DNA of 64,000 nt from DATJLY01 sp963773665 (GTDB lineage: Bacteria > Pseudomonadota > Alphaproteobacteria > ATCC43930 > CGMCC-115725). Of this stretch, positions 60,919-64,000 are shown piece after piece (the first letter of the stretch is position 1; each line of letters begins with the position of its first letter). The translations under genes were made by a program, and so were the position numbers. The stretch lies in assembly GCA_963773665.1 (NCBI GenBank), contig CAVZBZ010000013.1:594219-658218 (forward strand). The letters run 5' to 3'. The notes beneath the pieces are model-generated. The model was given only the letters and a program-made list of their open reading frames with translations, did no database searches and was not told the DNA's origin.

Positions 60919-63635
60919 GACGCAGCCCCTTCCGTCATCGCGGCGTTGAGATCGAGCGCGACAAGCCGCAGTAGTTCGCGGTCATCTATTTCCGTGAGAT
61001 TTATCTCAGCGCCGGCAGCAAGAAAATCGTCCGCCAACTGGCGTTTCGATTCTATCAACAGGTCGATCTTCGCCTCGATCGTCCCCCGGCAGACGAATTT
61101 GTGCACGAGCACATTGCGCCTTTGGCCAATGCGATAAGCGCGATCGGTCGCCTGGCTCTCGACCGCCGGATTCCACCAGCGATCGAAATGCACCACATGC
61201 GAAGCGCTGGTCAGATTGAGCCCGGAGCCGCCGGCCTTGATCGAGAGGACGAAAAACGGCGTGCGCTCGTCTTCCTGAAACGTCTTGACGAGGTCACGGC
61301 GTTTGGCGATCGGCGTGCCGCCATGGAGAGCAAGGCCCGGACGCCCGAACGCCGCAGCGAGCAGCTTCTCCAGCGAAGGAATGATCTCCTTGAACTGCGT
61401 GAACACGAGAAGCTTTTCCTGGCGGCTTGCGATGGTCTCGCCGATTTCCCGCAGGCGCTCGAATTTCCCGCTGTCGTTTTCGTCATAGACGCCGTCACCC
61501 AGCCATTGCGAAGGATGATTGCAAATCTGCTTGAGGCGCATCAGCGAGGACAACACCAGCCCCCGTCGCGCAATCCCGTCACCCGATTGCTTCAGGTTCT
61601 CCTCCAACTCAGCGACTGCTGCTTGATAGAGCGCCGCCTGCTTGCGGGTCAGATGGCAGAAGGCTTTGACCTCTGTCTTGTCGGGCAGATCCGCGATGAT
61701 GCTCTTGTCGGTCTTAAGCCTGCGCAGGATATAGGGCTGCACCAGCCGCCGCAGCGGGGCATAGGAGATATGGGGCTGCGAGGCGAGGGACTTGGCGAGT
61801 TGCGCGAAGGCCTTCGCGGAGCCAAGCAAACCCGGATTGACGAAGTCGAATATCGACCACAGGTCGCGCAGATTGTTTTCGATCGGCGTGCCGGTGAGGA
61901 CGATGCGCGCCTTGGCCTTCAAGGATTTGACGGCCCTGGTCTGTTTGGCGTTGGGGTTCTTGATCGCTTGGGCCTCGTCGAGAACTACGAGGCGCCAGGA
62001 CGTTTGGCCGATCCAGCTTTGGCGCAGCAGCGTCCCATAGCTCGTCACCACCAGATCGGTCTCCGCCAGGCGCTCGTCGCTCATGGCGCCCAATTCGTCC
62101 GCCGCTTGGAACGAGGGATGCGCGATCACGACCTTCAGACGCGGCGTGAAGCGCGCGGCTTCGAGCGCCCAGTTGGCCAGAAGCGAAGCGGGCGCGACCA
62201 GGAGGCTTGGCGTCTTCTGTGCCGAGCCCTTGGGCTGTTCATTGAACGTCTGAAGCAGCGCCAGGACCTGAATCGTTTTGCCGAGACCCATATCGTCGGC
62301 GAGGCAGGCGCCGAGCCCAAGCTGGGTCAAGAGATGGAGCCAGCGCAATCCTGTCTCTTGATAGGGCCTCAGCGTCGCTTGCAGGGCCTCGCCCGGATTA
62401 ACCCTGGCCAAGCCCTCGGGGCTCCGGCATCCCTCGAGCGCCGCGGCGAGCCAGGGACCGGCCTGGACATGGGCCCATCGCGCGGTCGGCTCGGCGACGG
62501 CCCCGCCGTCGATTTCGGCTCCCGCCAGCAGACGCATGGCTTGACCAAACGGCACGCCTTCTCTTCGCGATAGGCGCTCGATCTCCTGAAATTTATCGAG
62601 GGTCGCCTGCAAGCGCTCACGGTTGACCTCGACCCATTTGCCGCGAACCAGCGCGAGACCATCGGTCGAAGCGAGAAGTTCTTTAATTTCTTTGTCGGTC
62701 AGCGCGTCGCCGTCGAGGCTCACCCCGACCTGAAAATCGAGCAGCGCGTCCAAGCCAAGGACGGACGGCGAAGTCGAACCAACCGTCGCTTCGACCCGCG
62801 GCCGGCTTGGACGGTTCATGCGCCAGTTGGCCGGCATGCGAATCACGAGGCCGGCCTGCTCCATCGCATCGACATCGTGGAGAAAGCGCAGCGCCTCCTG
62901 CGGCGTCCACCGCAAGGGATGAAAGATCTCGCCGGCGTCAACGATCGCTTTCAGCCAGGAGCAAGCCTCGCTGGCGCGGCTCACCGGATCCAAGAGTTGC
63001 AGGAGCTTGGCTTTGTCGCCTACGCCCGCAAACTCGCGTAAGGCCTGGCCCAGCGGCAAATGCCGCAAAGCGCCGCTCGCCGCCAGGCCGGACGTATAGG
63101 TCGCCATGAAGGCGAATGGACACTCCGGGTCCCGACGATTTTCCGCGAGATTGAAATGCACGCGACCGACCAATCGCCACCGACTGTCGCGGGCTTTCAA
63201 GAACTCGTTGAGGGAGAGTCCGCTTTCGGTGAGTTCGGCCTCCAGAGCCTGCCCGATCTCGCCCCAGTGCTGCGCCAGCACGTCGGGCCGCAGGTATTCG
63301 CCGCCGCGCATGGGCGGCGCGTCATCAATCAGCGCCGCGAGCTCGCTTGATGTCGGCGCGGCGAGCTCCGGCCGGCCGGCGGGCCCCTTCGCATCGCCAA
63401 GCGCACAGAGATCGGCGATGAAGCGCATGCCGAAATCCCGCCACCACGCCAATGAGGCCGGCAAGACGCTTCCAGCCTCGCTCGTGCCGAGGTGAAGAAG
63501 GCCATGAGCGGAACCCCGTTCGAAACTCTTCTCGAGCCGATCAGCCAGCCCGCTCTCGAGCGCGAACTCGTCATCGGCCTGATCAAGGCGGAGCGAACCC
63601 TGCGGAGTCATCACTGGAATAAGCGAGCGTGGCAT
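60915..63635 (-). CDS. SNF2/Rad54-type DEAD/DEAH-box helicase
   Basis: Superfamily 2 ATPase of 906 residues. An N-terminal extension of about 400 residues precedes the motor. Motor motifs: LRPYQETGLRWLHLL (Q region), I ADDMGLGKTIQVLAL, Ia LVAPASLLANW, II LVVLDEAQAIKN, III LTGTPIENNLRDLWS, IV region KLLVFTQF, V AGGSGLNLTSASHVVHFD, and VI ATDRAYRIGQ. These enzymes translocate on duplex DNA and remodel protein-DNA complexes. It is co-translated with the SWIM protein downstream. A role in DNA repair, restart or anti-phage defence can only be guessed. Confidence 0.93.
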   Translation of the reverse strand: MPRSLIPVMTPQGSLRLDQADDEFALESGLADRLEKSFERGSAHGLLHLGTSEAGSVLPASLAWWRDFGMRFIADLCALGDAKGPAGRPELAAPTSSELAALIDDAPPMRGGEYLRPDVLAQHWGEIGQALEAELTESGLSLNEFLKARDSRWRLVGRVHFNLAENRRDPECPFAFMATYTSGLAASGALRHLPLGQALREFAGVGDKAKLLQLLDPVSRASEACSWLKAIVDAGEIFHPLRWTPQEALRFLHDVDAMEQAGLVIRMPANWRMNRPSRPRVEATVGSTSPSVLGLDALLDFQVGVSLDGDALTDKEIKELLASTDGLALVRGKWVEVNRERLQATLDKFQEIERLSRREGVPFGQAMRLLAGAEIDGGAVAEPTARWAHVQAGPWLAAALEGCRSPEGLARVNPGEALQATLRPYQETGLRWLHLLTQLGLGACLADDMGLGKTIQVLALLQTFNEQPKGSAQKTPSLLVAPASLLANWALEAARFTPRLKVVIAHPSFQAADELGAMSDERLAETDLVVTSYGTLLRQSWIGQTSWRLVVLDEAQAIKNPNAKQTRAVKSLKAKARIVLTGTPIENNLRDLWSIFDFVNPGLLGSAKAFAQLAKSLASQPHISYAPLRRLVQPYILRRLKTDKSIIADLPDKTEVKAFCHLTRKQAALYQAAVAELEENLKQSGDGIARRGLVLSSLMRLKQICNHPSQWLGDGVYDENDSGKFERLREIGETIASRQEKLLVFTQFKEIIPSLEKLLAAAFGRPGLALHGGTPIAKRRDLVKTFQEDERTPFFVLSIKAGGSGLNLTSASHVVHFDRWWNPAVESQATDRAYRIGQRRNVLVHKFVCRGTIEAKIDLLIESKRQLADDFLAAGAEINLTEIDDRELLRLVALDLNAAMTEGAAS

Positions 63636-63954
63636 ATTCCGAAATCGAATCTCCCGGGGTGCCTATCGCTTCGCCTACCATGAAATCGATCGGCTCATCG
63701 CAAGATTAGTCTGCATCGTCCACGCCAGATCAAAGGCTGCACTTCAAAGTGGGTGCAAAAAGCCTAGTCGCGAGGCGACCGCAAAGAAGGCCGGCAAGCG
63801 CGTCGGCTTCGAGCGCGGCGGTGGGTACCCGGATGTTGCTGTGGGATGAGATCCAGGCGAACCGAGCCGAGCATCGACGCAGGTTCCGATCCCGCCCAGG
63901 AATTGACGCCACCAGTGACGACGTGGACTATTGATGTTCCGGAGAGGCTCCGCC
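63636..63954. other. 319-bp intergenic region, no supported gene
   Basis: This stretch separates the SNF2 gene (leftward) from an oxidoreductase gene (rightward) and must carry their promoters. A 61-codon frame on the plus strand (63749-63934) and a 74-codon one on the minus strand show no family features or ribosome binding sites that I trust. No continuation of carB is present. Confidence 0.6.
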
Positions 63955-64000
63955 GTGAGTTCGGTCAATCATCAGTTCCGGCTTGCCCGCTTCGCGGAAA
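63955..64000 (+). CDS. NADP-dependent oxidoreductase (YncB/CurA-like MDR), N terminus only
   Basis: Only the first 15 codons are in the window. From GTG 63955 the frame reads M(V)SSVNHQFRLARFAE, the characteristic beginning of MDR-family NADP-dependent oxidoreductases of the YncB/CurA/leukotriene-B4-dehydrogenase type. CGGAGAGG lies about 9 bp upstream as ribosome binding site. The call rests on a short segment. Confidence 0.5.
   Translation, partial: MSSVNHQFRLARFAE

Noticed and set aside
58582..63912. TGACGCC shared by the carB junction (about 58582) and 63905 as possible attachment-site repeat
   Set aside because: Only seven bases; such matches occur by chance many times in a window of this size.
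1..64000. CRISPR arrays, rRNA operons, complete transposases
   Set aside because: No regularly spaced repeats, no rRNA-like sequence and no transposase motifs were seen on reading both strands.

Overview
The window is GC-rich (roughly 63-66 %) bacterial chromosome, almost certainly from an alphaproteobacterium of the Rhodospirillales/Hyphomicrobiales type. The housekeeping block at 50.8-58.6 kb supports this: an RpoD of about 657 residues with an acidic insert, dnaG and a GatB/YqeY gene beside it, and carA divergent from that gene. The catabolic content (flavin monooxygenases of the luciferase-like family, orphan NMT1-type binding proteins, UbiD, hydantoinase B, NIPSNAP, amidohydrolase-2 proteins) fits the same group. 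No rRNA genes, CRISPR arrays or intact insertion sequences were seen.

Layout. 0-4.6 kb: a degradative unit read rightwards (luciferase-like monooxygenase cut by the window edge, SDR, a frameshifted amidohydrolase, an orphan substrate-binding protein), interrupted by a small DUF4160/DUF2442 pair. 4.6-11 kb: AI-2E-family permease, VOC protein, gentisate-dioxygenase-like cupin, dienelactone hydrolase, hydantoinase B without its A subunit, and an Old Yellow Enzyme. 11-15.9 kb: a compact membrane-lipid cluster with GT4 glycosyltransferase, phosphatidylserine decarboxylase, membrane-anchored class III aminotransferase, Mpo1-like membrane protein and PmtA-type phospholipid N-methyltransferase. 16-24.5 kb: PEBP protein, two more luciferase-like monooxygenases, a second orphan binding protein, an MFS carrier, an isopenicillin-N-synthase-like oxygenase and a GMC oxidoreductase. 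24.5-29.2 kb: a complete five-gene branched-chain-amino-acid-type ABC transporter. 29.2-33.2 kb: a large TPR-CHAT lipoprotein and a 3-hydroxyisobutyrate-dehydrogenase-like enzyme. 33.2-39.3 kb: a tight six-gene catabolic operon (alcohol dehydrogenase, NIPSNAP, quinone reductase, ThDP enzyme, 2-pyrone-4,6-dicarboxylate-hydrolase-like protein, SDR). 39.3-44.4 kb: a patchy, less GC-rich stretch with a response-regulator remnant, a monooxygenase/hydrolase pair, an MFS carrier and another hydrolase. 44.4-50.2 kb: a molybdopterin reductase divergent from a Rieske dioxygenase (alpha, beta) plus UbiD operon. 50.2-50.9 kb: remnant of a serine recombinase running into a CAU-anticodon tRNA gene.

Housekeeping block and break. 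RpoD, DnaG and the YqeY protein lie on the minus strand; carA and carB are divergent. carB loses similarity to its family at about codon 543, at the end of its first half, and the sequence changes into an unrelated minus-strand cassette (SNF2 helicase, SWIM zinc-finger protein, two small proteins, one of them frameshifted). The second half of carB is not in the window. The window ends in the first codons of an NADP-dependent oxidoreductase.

How it works together. Most genes look like peripheral catabolism: uptake by ABC binding proteins and MFS carriers, oxygenation by flavin, Rieske, cupin or 2-oxoglutarate/Fe enzymes, and then hydrolysis, decarboxylation or reduction. Substrates cannot be named from the sequence. 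The most unusual features are the lipid cluster at 11-15.9 kb, the split carB with its helicase cassette, and the exported CHAT protease-like lipoprotein.
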